Source: Alphaproteobacteria bacterium (GTDB lineage: Bacteria; Pseudomonadota; Alphaproteobacteria; UBA828). Taken from it: a stretch of 48,511 nt of DNA. A model generated the notes under the pieces. The model was not told the DNA's origin and did not search any database. It was given only the letters and a program-made list of their open reading frames with translations. This document shows, in pieces, positions 40,408 through 48,511 of this stretch (position 1 is its first letter; the number at the start of each line of letters is the position of its first letter). Location: positions 1 through 48,511 of the forward strand of contig JAJDVB010000213.1 in the NCBI GenBank assembly GCA_022826345.1. The letters run 5' to 3'. The position numbers were made by a program, and so were the translations under genes.

Positions 40408-41805
40408 ATGTCTGATCTGCACGAGCTGATGCTGACCGAGGTCGCGGCGAAGATTCAGTCGCGGGAGGTGTCCGCCGCTGAAATCACCGCCCACACGCTC
40501 GCGCGGATCGAGCGGCTGGACGGCACGCTCCGCAGCTATGCCACCGTGATGGCCGACGTCGCCACCGAACAGGCGGCGCAGGCGGACGCGGAGATCGCGA
40601 ACGGCGCGGCGAGAGGCCCGCTGCACGGCGTCCCCTTCGGCCTCAAGGACCTCTGCCTGACCAAGGACGCGCCCACGCATGTGGGCTCGGTGGCGCTCCA
40701 CAACTGGAGCCCCGGCGTGGACGGCACCGTGGTGGCGCGGCTCAGGGAGGCCGGCACGGTCTTCGCCGGCAAGCTGCAGATGACCGAGGGGGCTTATGCG
40801 GTGCATCACCCCTCGATCGCGCCGCCGGTCAACCCGTGGCACCCCGACTACTGGACCGGCGTCTCGTCGAGCGGCTCCGGCGTCGCCACCACGGCCCGGC
40901 TCTGCTACGGCTCGCTCGGGACCGACACCGGCGGCTCGATCCGCTTCCCCTCGCAAGCCTGCGGCGTGACCGGGCTGAAGCCCACCTGGGGCCGGGTGAG
41001 CCGGGCGGGTGCCTTCGCGCTCTCCGAGACCTTGGACCACATCGGGCCGATGGCGCGCTCTGCCGCCGACTGCGCCGCCATCCTCGGCGTCATCGCGGGC
41101 GTCGACCCCGACGACCCGACCACCGTGCAGGCGCCGGTGCCGGACTACCTCGGCAGCATCGACGCCGGCATCGAGGGCATGCGCATCGGCCTCGACGAGG
41201 CCTATTGCTCGGAGGGCGTAGACCCGCGCGTGACCGCCATGGTCATGCAGGCAGCCGACGTGCTGCGCGGGCGGGGCGCCGACATTCGGCCGATCGCCTT
41301 CCCCGATGCCACGGTCATGGTCGACCGCTGGAACGATTTCTGCGGTGCGGACACGGCCATCGCGCACGAGCCTTACTATGAGGAGCGCAAGGCCGATTAC
41401 GGACCGGTGCTGTCAAGCCTGATCGAGGTGGGGCTCGCGCTGAGCGGCGTGGACCACGCGCGCATCGTGATCGAGCGGGACAAGTTCATCGGCGCGCTCA
41501 ATGCCGTCTTCGCCGATGTCGATGCGATCATCATTCCCTCGCAGCCCTATCCGACGCCTACCAACGCCTTCATGGACACGCTGGGAGCCGAGGAGGGCTC
41601 AGTGGAGCGGCTGATCTCGTTCACCGCGCCGCACGACATGGCGAGGACGCCCGCGATGTGCCTGCCGGGCGGCTTCGACGAGGATGGCCTGCCCCTGGGC
41701 TTCCAGATCGTGGGGCCGCAGCTCAGCGAGGAGCGGCTGCTGCAAGCGGGGCACGCCTACCAGCAGGATACCGACTGGCACAGCCGCACGCCGCCTGCGG
41801 CCTGA
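40408..41805 (+). CDS. Amidase signature family protein (first of two)
   Basis: A 465-residue amidase. The Ser-cisSer-Lys triad is visible: Lys80 in FGLKDLCL, cis-Ser155 in GVSSSGSG, and nucleophilic Ser177 in GTDTGGSIRFP. The C-terminal ends with PLGFQIVGPQLSEERLL. It hydrolyses a small amide, or acts in amide-based carbon-nitrogen catabolism. GGGGAG just before the ATG at 40408 supports that start. The second amidase begins 13 bases after the stop. It diverges from the RHH gene. Confidence 0.92.
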   Translation: MSDLHELMLTEVAAKIQSREVSAAEITAHTLARIERLDGTLRSYATVMADVATEQAAQADAEIANGAARGPLHGVPFGLKDLCLTKDAPTHVGSVALHNWSPGVDGTVVARLREAGTVFAGKLQMTEGAYAVHHPSIAPPVNPWHPDYWTGVSSSGSGVATTARLCYGSLGTDTGGSIRFPSQACGVTGLKPTWGRVSRAGAFALSETLDHIGPMARSAADCAAILGVIAGVDPDDPTTVQAPVPDYLGSIDAGIEGMRIGLDEAYCSEGVDPRVTAMVMQAADVLRGRGADIRPIAFPDATVMVDRWNDFCGADTAIAHEPYYEERKADYGPVLSSLIEVGLALSGVDHARIVIERDKFIGALNAVFADVDAIIIPSQPYPTPTNAFMDTLGAEEGSVERLISFTAPHDMARTPAMCLPGGFDEDGLPLGFQIVGPQLSEERLLQAGHAYQQDTDWHSRTPPAA

Positions 41806-41818
41806 GGGGGACGGCACC

Positions 41819-43273
41819 ATGGCTGCGAACGGCGAGCTTTGGCGACTCAGCGCGGCCGAGGTCGTCGACCTGCTCCGCCGGCGGGAGGTTTCGCCGCTGG
41901 AGCTGGTGGAGGCGAGCGCCGAGCGGATCGCGGCGACCGACGGCCACGTCAACGCGATCCCGACGCTCTGCGTCGACCGCGCGCGCGCCCATGCCGAGCG
42001 GATCATGGCGGAGGACGCCGGCACCGAGCGCCCGCCGGGCTGGCTCGGCGGGGTGCCGATCGCGGTCAAGGACCTGGTGGAGGTCGAGGGCGTGCGCACC
42101 ACCTGGGGCTCGCCGATCTACGCCGACCATGTGCCGCCGCGCTCGGACATCGTGGTCGAGACCCTGGAGGCGCGGGGCGCCATCGTCATCGGCAAGTCCA
42201 ACACGCCCGAGTTCGGCGCCGGCGCCAACACCTTCAACGAGGTGTTCGGCAAGACCCGCAACCCATGGAACACCGACAAGACCTGCGGCGGCTCCTCGGG
42301 CGGCTCGTCCACGGCATTGGCGACCGGCCAGGTCTGGCTCGCGACGGGCTCGGACCTAGGCGGCAGTCTGCGGATACCCGCGAGCTTCTGCAGCGTCTTC
42401 GGCATGCGGCCCAGTCCGGGCCGCGTCGCCCACGGTCCGAAGCATTTGCCCTTCGAGGGGCTGATGGTGGACGGCCCCATGGCGCGCAACGCGCGGGACT
42501 GCGCGCTCATGCTCGATGCCATGAGCGGCGCCAGTCCCGAAGACCCGCTCTCCATCGAAGCACCGGCGGAGAGCTTCGCCGAAGCAATCACCACGCTGCC
42601 GGCGCCGGGCCGGATCGCCTACAGCCCGGACCTGGGCCTGCTGCCGGTGGACCGCGAGGTGACGGCCGTCTGTGCAGGCGCGGTGGAGACGCTGGCGGGC
42701 GCGGGCATGGAGGTCGCGGAGGCGTGCCCGGACCTCACCGGCGCGCTCGACGTGTTCCAGGTGCTGCGCGCCGCGCTCTTCGCCGCCGACAAGGGCGAGA
42801 TGCTTGAGACCCACCGCGACGCGCTCAAGCCCGAGATCATCTGGAACATCGAGAAGGGGTTAGCGCTCGACGCCGACAAGATCGCGCGGGCCGAGCGCGC
42901 GCGGGGCGCCATCTATCAGCGCTGCGTGCGCTTCTTCACGCGCCACGACGTGCTGGTCTGCCCCTGCGTGATCGTGCCGCCGTTCGATGTGGACACACGC
43001 TGGGTCGACGAGATCGAGGGCCACCGCTTCGACAACTACGTCGATTGGCTGGGCCTCACCTTCGTGCTGACGCTGACCGCGTGTCCTTCCGCGTCGGTGC
43101 CGGTGGGCTTCACCGAGGCGGGGCTGCCGGTGGGCCTGCAGATTCTCGGTCCGCCGCGCGGCGAGGCGGCGGTGCTGCGGGCGGCGGCGGCGATCGAGGA
43201 GGCGATCCCGCTCGGGACCGACATCCCCATCGACCCGCGCGGCCCCGACGGCACCACGCTCCCGCTCGCCTGA
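41819..43273 (+). CDS. Amidase signature family protein (second of two)
   Basis: A 484-residue amidase with an intact triad: Lys84 (IAVKDLVEVE), cis-Ser160 (CGGSSGGSS), and Ser183 (SDLGGSLRIP). It is a divergent paralogue of the preceding gene and resembles the AtzF/GatA-like or aryl-amidase group. GAGGGGG lies before the ATG. It is co-transcribed with the first amidase, and the pair sits beside a split glutamate synthase operon, consistent with nitrogen release and reassimilation from an amide. The C-terminal half has TACPSASVPVGFTEAGLPVG as in other family members. Confidence 0.92.
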   Translation: MAANGELWRLSAAEVVDLLRRREVSPLELVEASAERIAATDGHVNAIPTLCVDRARAHAERIMAEDAGTERPPGWLGGVPIAVKDLVEVEGVRTTWGSPIYADHVPPRSDIVVETLEARGAIVIGKSNTPEFGAGANTFNEVFGKTRNPWNTDKTCGGSSGGSSTALATGQVWLATGSDLGGSLRIPASFCSVFGMRPSPGRVAHGPKHLPFEGLMVDGPMARNARDCALMLDAMSGASPEDPLSIEAPAESFAEAITTLPAPGRIAYSPDLGLLPVDREVTAVCAGAVETLAGAGMEVAEACPDLTGALDVFQVLRAALFAADKGEMLETHRDALKPEIIWNIEKGLALDADKIARAERARGAIYQRCVRFFTRHDVLVCPCVIVPPFDVDTRWVDEIEGHRFDNYVDWLGLTFVLTLTACPSASVPVGFTEAGLPVGLQILGPPRGEAAVLRAAAAIEEAIPLGTDIPIDPRGPDGTTLPLA

Positions 43274-43301
43274 GAGGCCGTCCCGCGTCAAACCCCGGAC
43301 C

Positions 43302-43545
43302 ATGGTGCGGTGCACAGAGCCCGGCGTCTACGTCAGGGTGGACCGGCCATGTGCAGGGGCGAACCACTTGCGGGAAGGGATGCGGCTTGGCCCAACCCCG
43401 CTCGCACGACCCTTAGGGGTACGAGACATCCCGCCTTATCCCGCTTATTCCAAGGAATCCCACCTATCCCACGGAATCCCACCTGTCCCACGAAATCCCG
43501 CTTAATCCCACTTATCCCACTTAATCCCGGCGAATCCCGACCAAG
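43302..43545. repeat. Dispersed repeat, copy 2: ATGGTGCGGTGCAC core plus TCCCAC array
   Basis: The same 14-mer as at 308 (ATGGTGCGGTGCAC, 43302-43315) is followed 115-130 bases later by 12 TCCCAC/TCCCGC units (43429-43545) in the same strand and order. Units again alternate 9 and 10 bases, such as ATCCCACCT and ATCCCACGGA, ending ATCCCGGCGA. It lies between the second amidase and the convergent rpmE gene. The region between core and array differs between copies, so only these two parts are conserved. Confidence 0.75.
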
Positions 43546-43682
43546 AAATGAAGTCGTTGTCTCACCGGGCCGGGCTCGCCAGGCTCTTTAGTCGCGCGCG
43601 GGACTCGAATGCGTGCTTGCGACCCCTTGGGGGACGTGACCCTTTGCCGCGCGCGGGACCTTGCAGGCCTGTGCGAGCGACT

Positions 43683-43907
43683 TCAGTTCAGGCCGAAGTC
43701 GCCGAAGCGCTTGTTGAAGCGCGAGACCTGGCCGCCGCGGTCGACGATGCGCTGGGCGCCGCCGGTCCACACCGGGTGCGAGAGCGGGTCGATGTCGAGG
43801 GTGAGCGTGTCGCCCGCCTTGCCCCACGTGGACCGCGTGGTAAAGGTGCTGCCGTCGGTCCGAACCACGGTGATCTCGTGATAGTCGGGATGAATATCTT
43901 TCTTCAT
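43683..43907 (-). CDS. rpmE: 50S ribosomal protein L31 (zinc-independent, C- type)
   Basis: A 74-residue L31 protein starting [14 protein letters not shown]. The core [25 protein letters not shown] matches the family. The four zinc-binding cysteines of the C+ type are absent: their region reads [14 protein letters not shown] and LDIDPLSHP. Cysteine-free L31 proteins are common in alphaproteobacteria. The start at 43907 is the ATG that matches other L31s; an upstream in-frame ATG at 43961 adds an unlikely basic leader. Confidence 0.93.
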   Translation of the reverse strand: MKKDIHPDYHEITVVRTDGSTFTTRSTWGKAGDTLTLDIDPLSHPVWTGGAQRIVDRGGQVSRFNKRFGDFGLN

Positions 43908-43984
43908 GGCGGGCCCCGCTTGTCGCGCGGCTTTCATATAGACGCGGCGCGCCCGGCGCAAGCGTCTGTGTACCTCGGCGTAGG

Positions 43985-44150
43985 CCCCACCTCCCCCTGT
44001 CCCCCTCCCCCCAAAGGGCGGAGGGGGGACGTAGAAGGTGAGGGCTTTGCCGCTTTGTCCACACCGAGGATGCGGCGGGGTGACGTGGACGGCGCCGCCT
44101 GCTCACCCTCTCCGCCCCTGGGGGCGGAGAGGGCCGGGGTGAGGTGGGGG
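43985..44150. repeat. MITE-like palindromic repeat, copy 2 (inverted)
   Basis: A 166-bp element that is the reverse complement of the repeat at 30226-30336, with an extra internal segment (about 44025-44085). It ends with GGCGCCGCCTGCTCACC and a hairpin CTCTCCGCCCC-TG-GGGGCGGAGAG, then GAGGTGGGGG. The outer ends CCCCACCTCC and GGTGAGGTGGGG are inverted repeats. It lies just before the ABC exporter, whose leader begins near its end. Confidence 0.78.
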
Positions 44151-44251
44151 CATCCGGGAACCAACTCTACGTCTACGGCGCTGGCGCAAGCGGCTATTGG
44201 TTCGAGTGCGACTCGGATATCGTCGCGCCGCGAGCGCAGGGGACGGCAGCG

Positions 44252-46126
44252 GTGAGCATCTTCGGATCGGAAGCGAGGCGGCGGCGCGCGGGCGATTCGC
44301 CGGCATCGTCCGCCTTGCCGCCCCGTGGCGAGATCCGCCGCATCCGCTACCTGTTCCGCTTCCTCCGGCCCTACCGCGGGGTGATCGTGGCGGCGGTCTT
44401 CGCGCTCTGCGTCAGCGCCGCGGCGGTGCTCGCCATGGGCCAGGGACTGCGGGTCCTGATCGACGACGGCCTCAGCGCGGAGGAGGTCTCGCGGCTCCAC
44501 CATGCGCTGATGTACATGGCGGGCATGGTGGCGCTGCTGGCGGGCGGCTCCTTCGCGCGCTTCTACCTCGTCTCCTGGCTCGGCGAGCGGGTGGTGGCCG
44601 ACATCAGGCGCGCGGTCTTCCGCCGCCTCGTCGGGCTGAGCCCGGCCTTCTTCGAGATCAACAAGGTGGGCGAGCTGCTGTCCCGCATCACCACCGATAC
44701 CACCCTGCTGCAGACCGTGATCGGCCAGCAGGCGTCGTCGGCGCTGCGCAACCTGCTGCTCTTCCTCGGGGCCAGTGCCATGCTCATCGTGACGAGCCCG
44801 ACGCTCACCGGCTTCGTGGTGCTGATGGTGCCAGTGGTGGTGATCCCCATCGTCGTGCTCGGCCGGCGCGTGCGGCGCTACTCCCGCCTCGCCCAGGACC
44901 GCGTGGGCGATGTCGGCGGCCACATGGAGGAAGCGCTCGGCGGCATCCGCACCGTGCAGGCGTTCGGCCAGGAGGAGCGGAGCGGCGAGCGCTTCGGCGA
45001 CCACGTGGAGGCGGCGTTCCGCGCGGCGCTGCGGCGCGTGCAGGCGCGGGCGATGCTGACGGCGATCGTCATCCTGCTAGTCTTCTTCGGCGTGGGCCTT
45101 GTGCTCTGGATCGCCGGCACCACGGTGCTCCAGGGCGAGATGACCGGCGGCGAGATGACCGCCTTCATGTTCTATGCCGTGGTGGTCGCGGGCTCGGTGG
45201 GCTCGCTCAGCGAAGTCTACGGCGACCTGCAGCACGCGGCCGGCGCCGCCGAGCGGCTGGCGGAACTGCTGAACGAGGAGCCCGCGCTGGCGCCGGTGCC
45301 TGCAGTGGCGAAGCCGTTGCCGGAGCCGCAGCGGGGAGAGGTCGAGCTGGACCGGGCCACCTTCCACTACCCCGCACGGCCGGATGCGCCGGCGCTGGAG
45401 GGATTCTCGCTCGCCGTGGCGCCGGGGGAGACGGTCGCCCTGGTGGGCCCCTCGGGCGCGGGCAAGTCGACCGTCTTCAACCTCCTGCTCCGCTTCTACG
45501 ACCCCGAGGACGGACGCGTGGTGCTCGACGGCGTCGACCTGCGGGAGGCCTCGCTGGAGGCGGTGCGGCGCTCCTTCGCGCTAGTGCCGCAGGACGCGGT
45601 GATCTTCGCCGCGAGCGCGCGGGAGAACATCCGCTTCGGCCGGCCCGAGGCCAGCGACGACGAGGTCCGCGCCGCGGCGGAGGCGGCGGGCGCGGCGGCC
45701 TTCCTCGACAGCCTGCCGGAAGGCTTCGACACCTTCCTCGGCGAGAAGGGCACCAGGCTCTCGGGCGGGCAGAAGCAGCGCTTGGCGATCGCCCGCGCCG
45801 TGTTGCGCAACCCGGCGGTGCTGCTGCTTGATGAAGCCACCAGCGCGCTGGATGCCGAGAGCGAGCGCGCGGTGCAGGCGGCGCTGGAGCGGCTGATGGC
45901 GGGGCGGACCACCATCGTCATCGCGCACCGCTTGGCCACCGTGCAGAAGGCGGACCGCATCGTGGTGATGGACGAGGGCCGCGTGGTCGCCGAGGGCACG
46001 CACCGGGCGCTGATGGCGCGCGGCGGGCTCTACGCGAGGCTCGCCGCGCTCCAGTTCGACGACGGGCGCGAAGGGGATCCGGCCGAGGACGCGCTTACCG
46101 CCTCGCCCCGCAGCGCCGCCGGATGA
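44252..46126 (+). CDS. ABC transporter transmembrane/ATP-binding exporter (MsbA/ABCB-like)
   Basis: A 624-residue half-transporter that works as a homodimer. Six membrane helices fill about residues 30-310, starting at YLFRFLRPYRGVIVAAVF. The ATPase domain shows Walker A GPSGAGKST, the Q-loop ALVPQDAVIF, signature LSGGQKQR, Walker B AVLLLDEATSALD, and the H-loop IAHRLAT. It exports a lipid or hydrophobic compound. The start is GTG at 44252 with AGGGGA eight bases ahead; starts further upstream would lie in the repeat or in low-complexity sequence. It is convergent with the OmpA-like gene, with four bases between stops. Confidence 0.9.
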   Translation: MSIFGSEARRRRAGDSPASSALPPRGEIRRIRYLFRFLRPYRGVIVAAVFALCVSAAAVLAMGQGLRVLIDDGLSAEEVSRLHHALMYMAGMVALLAGGSFARFYLVSWLGERVVADIRRAVFRRLVGLSPAFFEINKVGELLSRITTDTTLLQTVIGQQASSALRNLLLFLGASAMLIVTSPTLTGFVVLMVPVVVIPIVVLGRRVRRYSRLAQDRVGDVGGHMEEALGGIRTVQAFGQEERSGERFGDHVEAAFRAALRRVQARAMLTAIVILLVFFGVGLVLWIAGTTVLQGEMTGGEMTAFMFYAVVVAGSVGSLSEVYGDLQHAAGAAERLAELLNEEPALAPVPAVAKPLPEPQRGEVELDRATFHYPARPDAPALEGFSLAVAPGETVALVGPSGAGKSTVFNLLLRFYDPEDGRVVLDGVDLREASLEAVRRSFALVPQDAVIFAASARENIRFGRPEASDDEVRAAAEAAGAAAFLDSLPEGFDTFLGEKGTRLSGGQKQRLAIARAVLRNPAVLLLDEATSALDAESERAVQAALERLMAGRTTIVIAHRLATVQKADRIVVMDEGRVVAEGTHRALMARGGLYARLAALQFDDGREGDPAEDALTASPRSAAG

Positions 46127-46130
46127 CGGT

Positions 46131-47561
46131 TCAGCGCTGGGTCAGCTTGAGCTCGATGCGGCGGTTGCGGCGATAGGCGATCTCGTCCTCGCGCGCGTCG
46201 AGGGGCTGGAACTCGCCGTAGCCGGCGGCGCTCAGGTGGTCGGGCGGGATGCCGAGGGCAATGAGGAAGTTCACCACCGAGATCGCGCGCGCCGCCGAGA
46301 GCTCCCAATTGGACGGGAAGCGGGCCGTCTGTATCGGCCGGCTGTCGGTGTGGCCGTCGACCTGCAGGATCCAGGGCAGATCAGACGGAATCTGAACCAT
46401 CACGTCCCTGAGGACCTGTGCAAACTTCGCCAACTTGTCGTGGCCTTCCGGCCCCAGCTCATCGGAGGCGGGGGCGAACAGGACCTCGGACTGGAAGACG
46501 AATCGGTCGCCGATGATTGTGAAGTCGCGCCGGTCGCTGAGCACCTCCCGGAGCCGGCCGAAGAACTCCGAGCGGTAGGCGGCGAGCTCCTCCACCTTGG
46601 CGGCGAGCGCCATGTTGAGGCGCTGGCCCAGGTTGGCGATCGTCACGTCCTGTTCCTGGGTCTTGCGCTCCGAGATCTGCAGGGCTTCCTCGACGCGCCC
46701 GAGCTGCGCCCTGAGCGCGTTGATCTGCTGGTTGAGAACGGCGATCTGGTCGCGCTGGCGCGCGCTGAGCTGGCGGTTCTCGGATAACGCCGCTTCGTTG
46801 GCGTCGAGCGAGGACTGGGCCGCGAGGTGAAGGGCCTGGACTTCGGCGAGGCGGATTTCCCGCTCCTCCAGCGTGCGCTGGGCGAGCACCGTGCGCTCCT
46901 GCTCGTCGGAGAGGCGCGCTTCGAGCTCGGCAGTGGTGTCGCGAAGCGCCGAGAGGTCGGCCCGCGCGGCTGCGGTCTCCTCCTCGCTCTGGCCGAGCTC
47001 GCCCCGACTCTCGATCAGCGCTGCCGCCATTATCCCGACCTTGGACTCGAGATCCCGGCGCACCGCGTTCAGCGCGTCGATGTCGCGGCGCAGGCGCTCG
47101 ACGTCGGAGAGCAGGACCTTGATTTTCTCCTCGCCGGCGTCGGCCCTGATGGAGGCCTGGGCTGCTTCTGCCAACGCGGTCTGCCCAGCACCCGTCATCT
47201 CCCTGAGGCGCAGCTGGAGCGTGTCGCGCTCGCCGGTGATCATCGAAAGCTCGGCGATGAGCTGGTCCCGGACCGAGAGGGAGCTCTGAAGCTGGTCCGC
47301 GAGCTGGGCGATGTTGAGCCTGAGATCCGCGTTGGCCTGCTGCTCAAGGGCGAGCGTCTCATCGAGACTGTTGAGCTTGGCGTTGAGGTCGTCCTTCGCC
47401 TCGGTCTCCTCGGAAAGCGTCCGCTGCAGGAAGTACTGCGCCAGCATGTAGACGACGAGCAGGAAGATCATCACCAGGAGCAGCGTCGACATCAGGTCGA
47501 CGAACCCCGGCCAGTAGTCGGCGCTAGAGCCCCTTCGTTTCAGGCGCGATGCGGCAAACAC
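46131..47561 (-). CDS. MotB/OmpA-like peptidoglycan-binding protein with long coiled coil
   Basis: A 476-residue envelope protein. One membrane helix near the N-terminus (FVDLMSTLLLVMIFLLVVYML, residues about 21-42) contains an Asp that could act in proton passage, as in MotB. A long periplasmic coiled coil (about 45-325) with many Glu/Gln heptads follows, then an OmpA peptidoglycan-binding domain (about 345-475) with VDGHTDSRP, NWELSAARAISVVNFL and GYGEFQPLD. It pairs with the MotA/ExbB-like gene 18 bases upstream, so they form a stator-like complex. The coiled coil is far longer than in flagellar MotB. Confidence 0.88.
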   Translation of the reverse strand: MFAASRLKRRGSSADYWPGFVDLMSTLLLVMIFLLVVYMLAQYFLQRTLSEETEAKDDLNAKLNSLDETLALEQQANADLRLNIAQLADQLQSSLSVRDQLIAELSMITGERDTLQLRLREMTGAGQTALAEAAQASIRADAGEEKIKVLLSDVERLRRDIDALNAVRRDLESKVGIMAAALIESRGELGQSEEETAAARADLSALRDTTAELEARLSDEQERTVLAQRTLEEREIRLAEVQALHLAAQSSLDANEAALSENRQLSARQRDQIAVLNQQINALRAQLGRVEEALQISERKTQEQDVTIANLGQRLNMALAAKVEELAAYRSEFFGRLREVLSDRRDFTIIGDRFVFQSEVLFAPASDELGPEGHDKLAKFAQVLRDVMVQIPSDLPWILQVDGHTDSRPIQTARFPSNWELSAARAISVVNFLIALGIPPDHLSAAGYGEFQPLDAREDEIAYRRNRRIELKLTQR

Positions 47562-47579
47562 CGGGCGGGCCCCCCGCGC

Positions 47580-48511
47580 TCAGCTTTGACGCCGATCGTT
47601 CTCGGCGACCGCCGCTATGGTCCGTGCGAGGAGCTTGATCTCGCTGCGAAGCTCGGCGACGGACTGCTCGCGGCCGGAGACCATCTCCTCCAGCAGCCGC
47701 TGGAGATAGACATCCAGGTTGCGCAGATGCGCGCGGCTGGGCTCGTCGAGGCCGCCCTGCCGGGTGGCACCCGCCGCGAGGCGCTCCAGCACCGGCCGCA
47801 TCTCCAGCTGATTCTCGACCAGCTTGACCATGAGGTCCTGCTCGGAGCGCATGTGGTCCGTCAGCGTGGCCAGGCGCTCGGTCAGCGAGAGGAGGTTGGC
47901 CGAGGAGGCTGCGCGCTGCTCTTCGCCGCGCGCGAGCGTTCGCTGCAGCTCCTCCAGGCTGTCGGCGGTCTTCTCCAGGAGCGCGCTGACGTAGGCCGGA
48001 ACCGACTGGTCGCCCTCCACGCCGAGCGTGCCGCCACTGAGCCGGGTGTACGAGGAGAGCCAGTCCTCCAGCTCGTTGTAGAAGCGGTTCCGCGCCTGGT
48101 TCGCCTGGAGGTCGAGAAAACCCAGGATGAGCGACCCGGCGAGGCCGAAGAGCGAGGAGCTGAAGGCCGTGCCCATCCCTTCGAGCGGGGCTTCGAGGCC
48201 GCCCTTGAGGTCGTCGAAGACACCGAGCATGTCCTGATTGGCCACCGAGAGGTCGCCGATCACGTCGCCCACCGAGGTCACCGTCTGCAGCAGGCCCCAG
48301 AAGGTGCCGAGCAGGCCGAGGAAGATCAGCAGGCCGATCATGTAGCGCGAGAGGTCGCGCGATTCGTCGAGCCTGGAGCTGATGCCGTCGAGCAGGCTGC
48401 GCAGTGAGACCGCAGACAGCGTCATGCGCCCGCGCCGGTCCGCCAGCATCGTCGCCAGCGGCGCCAGCAGGCGCGGCTTGCCGGTCGGCGGCGGCGCGCC
48501 CGGCACGTCGT
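47580..48511 (-). CDS. MotA/TolQ/ExbB-like proton channel protein (partial)
   Basis: A protein of at least 308 residues whose frame stays open to the window edge. Membrane segments are YMIGLLIFLGLLGTFWGLLQ and FSSSLFGLAGSLILGFLDL, the pattern of ExbB/TolQ/MotA channels, with GTFWGLLQTV and GMGTAFSSSLFGLAGS as the conserved pore segments. A coiled-coil C-terminal half of about 150 residues follows. A GTG at 48504-48506 is one possible start, but upstream sequence is missing. It lies 18 bases before the MotB/OmpA-like gene on the same strand. The pair is a stator-like unit of unknown output. Confidence 0.85.
   Translation of the reverse strand, partial: DVPGAPPPTGKPRLLAPLATMLADRRGRMTLSAVSLRSLLDGISSRLDESRDLSRYMIGLLIFLGLLGTFWGLLQTVTSVGDVIGDLSVANQDMLGVFDDLKGGLEAPLEGMGTAFSSSLFGLAGSLILGFLDLQANQARNRFYNELEDWLSSYTRLSGGTLGVEGDQSVPAYVSALLEKTADSLEELQRTLARGEEQRAASSANLLSLTERLATLTDHMRSEQDLMVKLVENQLEMRPVLERLAAGATRQGGLDEPSRAHLRNLDVYLQRLLEEMVSGREQSVAELRSEIKLLARTIAAVAENDRRQS

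Noticed and set aside
46131..48511. Zorya-type anti-phage system
   Set aside because: A MotA/MotB-like pair is present, but no ZorC/ZorD or ZorE is visible and such pairs occur as housekeeping envelope genes in alphaproteobacteria. The window ends before the neighbours can be read.

Overview
The window is high-GC DNA, with a strong GC bias at third codon positions, from a free-living alphaproteobacterium, most likely Hyphomicrobiales/Rhodospirillales-like. This is inferred from the gene families: a redox-active CXXC CnoX homologue beside a Lon-substrate-domain protein, Trm112 and DUF971; a cysteine-free ribosomal protein L31; glx/mgs-type split glutamate synthase genes; and abundant small-molecule catabolic genes. 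No replication origin, plasmid gene, phage structural gene, integrase or intact insertion sequence was seen, so it reads as chromosome with a few small acquired patches.

Layout. 1-740: tail of a gene and a dispersed repeat made of TCCCAC units spaced one helical turn apart. 741-4036: polysaccharide deacetylase, a small MCxxC-type protein, a COG0523 (CobW/ZNG-type) metallochaperone GTPase and a hydroxyacyl-CoA-type dehydrogenase, closely spaced on the plus strand. 4043-8653: VOC protein, SDR, LysR regulator, NTF2-like protein and DUF488 protein, with two gene-poor gaps. 8868-10735: a lower-GC ClpP/SppA-fold protease gene coupled to a 66-residue gene, followed by a gap and tRNA-Gly(CCC). 10803-14240: an MFS transporter, then a long leader carrying a SAM-I riboswitch, a 21-codon Cys-containing mini-ORF and a second degenerate SAM-I-like aptamer, all ahead of an OsmC protein and a flavin-dependent oxidoreductase. 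14288-15734: an RHH/PIN toxin-antitoxin pair with a perfect operator palindrome, and an AlkD-like DNA repair protein. 15985-21925: a CUT1-type ABC importer (Tat-exported binding protein and two permeases, no ATPase) split by an oppositely oriented orphan molybdenum hydroxylase. 21975-24851: SDR, EamA transporter, an endonuclease/exonuclease/phosphatase-fold protein and an orphan HigA. 25035-27668: a paralogue of the MCxxC protein, then a proteostasis operon (CnoX, Lon-substrate domain, Trm112, DUF971). 27706-34242: threonine aldolase, MFS transporter, a palindromic repeat, amidohydrolase, secreted intradiol dioxygenase, an unknown protein and asparaginase.

34356-35837 is a low-GC two-gene module (266-residue unknown protein plus PIN-domain protein) with its own near-consensus promoter. 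35916-39814 is a five-gene minus-strand operon: DUF3830 cyclophilin-like protein, an unknown 159-residue protein, and split glutamate-synthase modules (class-II glutaminase, GXGXG beta-helix, FMN/Fe-S synthase). Next come an RHH protein and two tandem amidases, so 35.9-43.3 kb looks like an amide or amine nitrogen catabolic locus. 43.3-48.5 kb holds a second copy of the TCCCAC repeat, L31, a second copy of the palindromic repeat in inverted orientation, an ABC exporter, and a MotB/OmpA-like plus MotA/ExbB-like envelope pair that runs off the right edge.

The most promising candidates for undescribed biology are the DUF3830/split glutamate synthase operon, the SAM-riboswitch leader with its mini-ORF and second aptamer, the coupled protease/66-residue pair, the MCxxC protein family next to a metallochaperone, and the helical-turn repeat array. 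All assignments come from reading the sequence; no database search was run.
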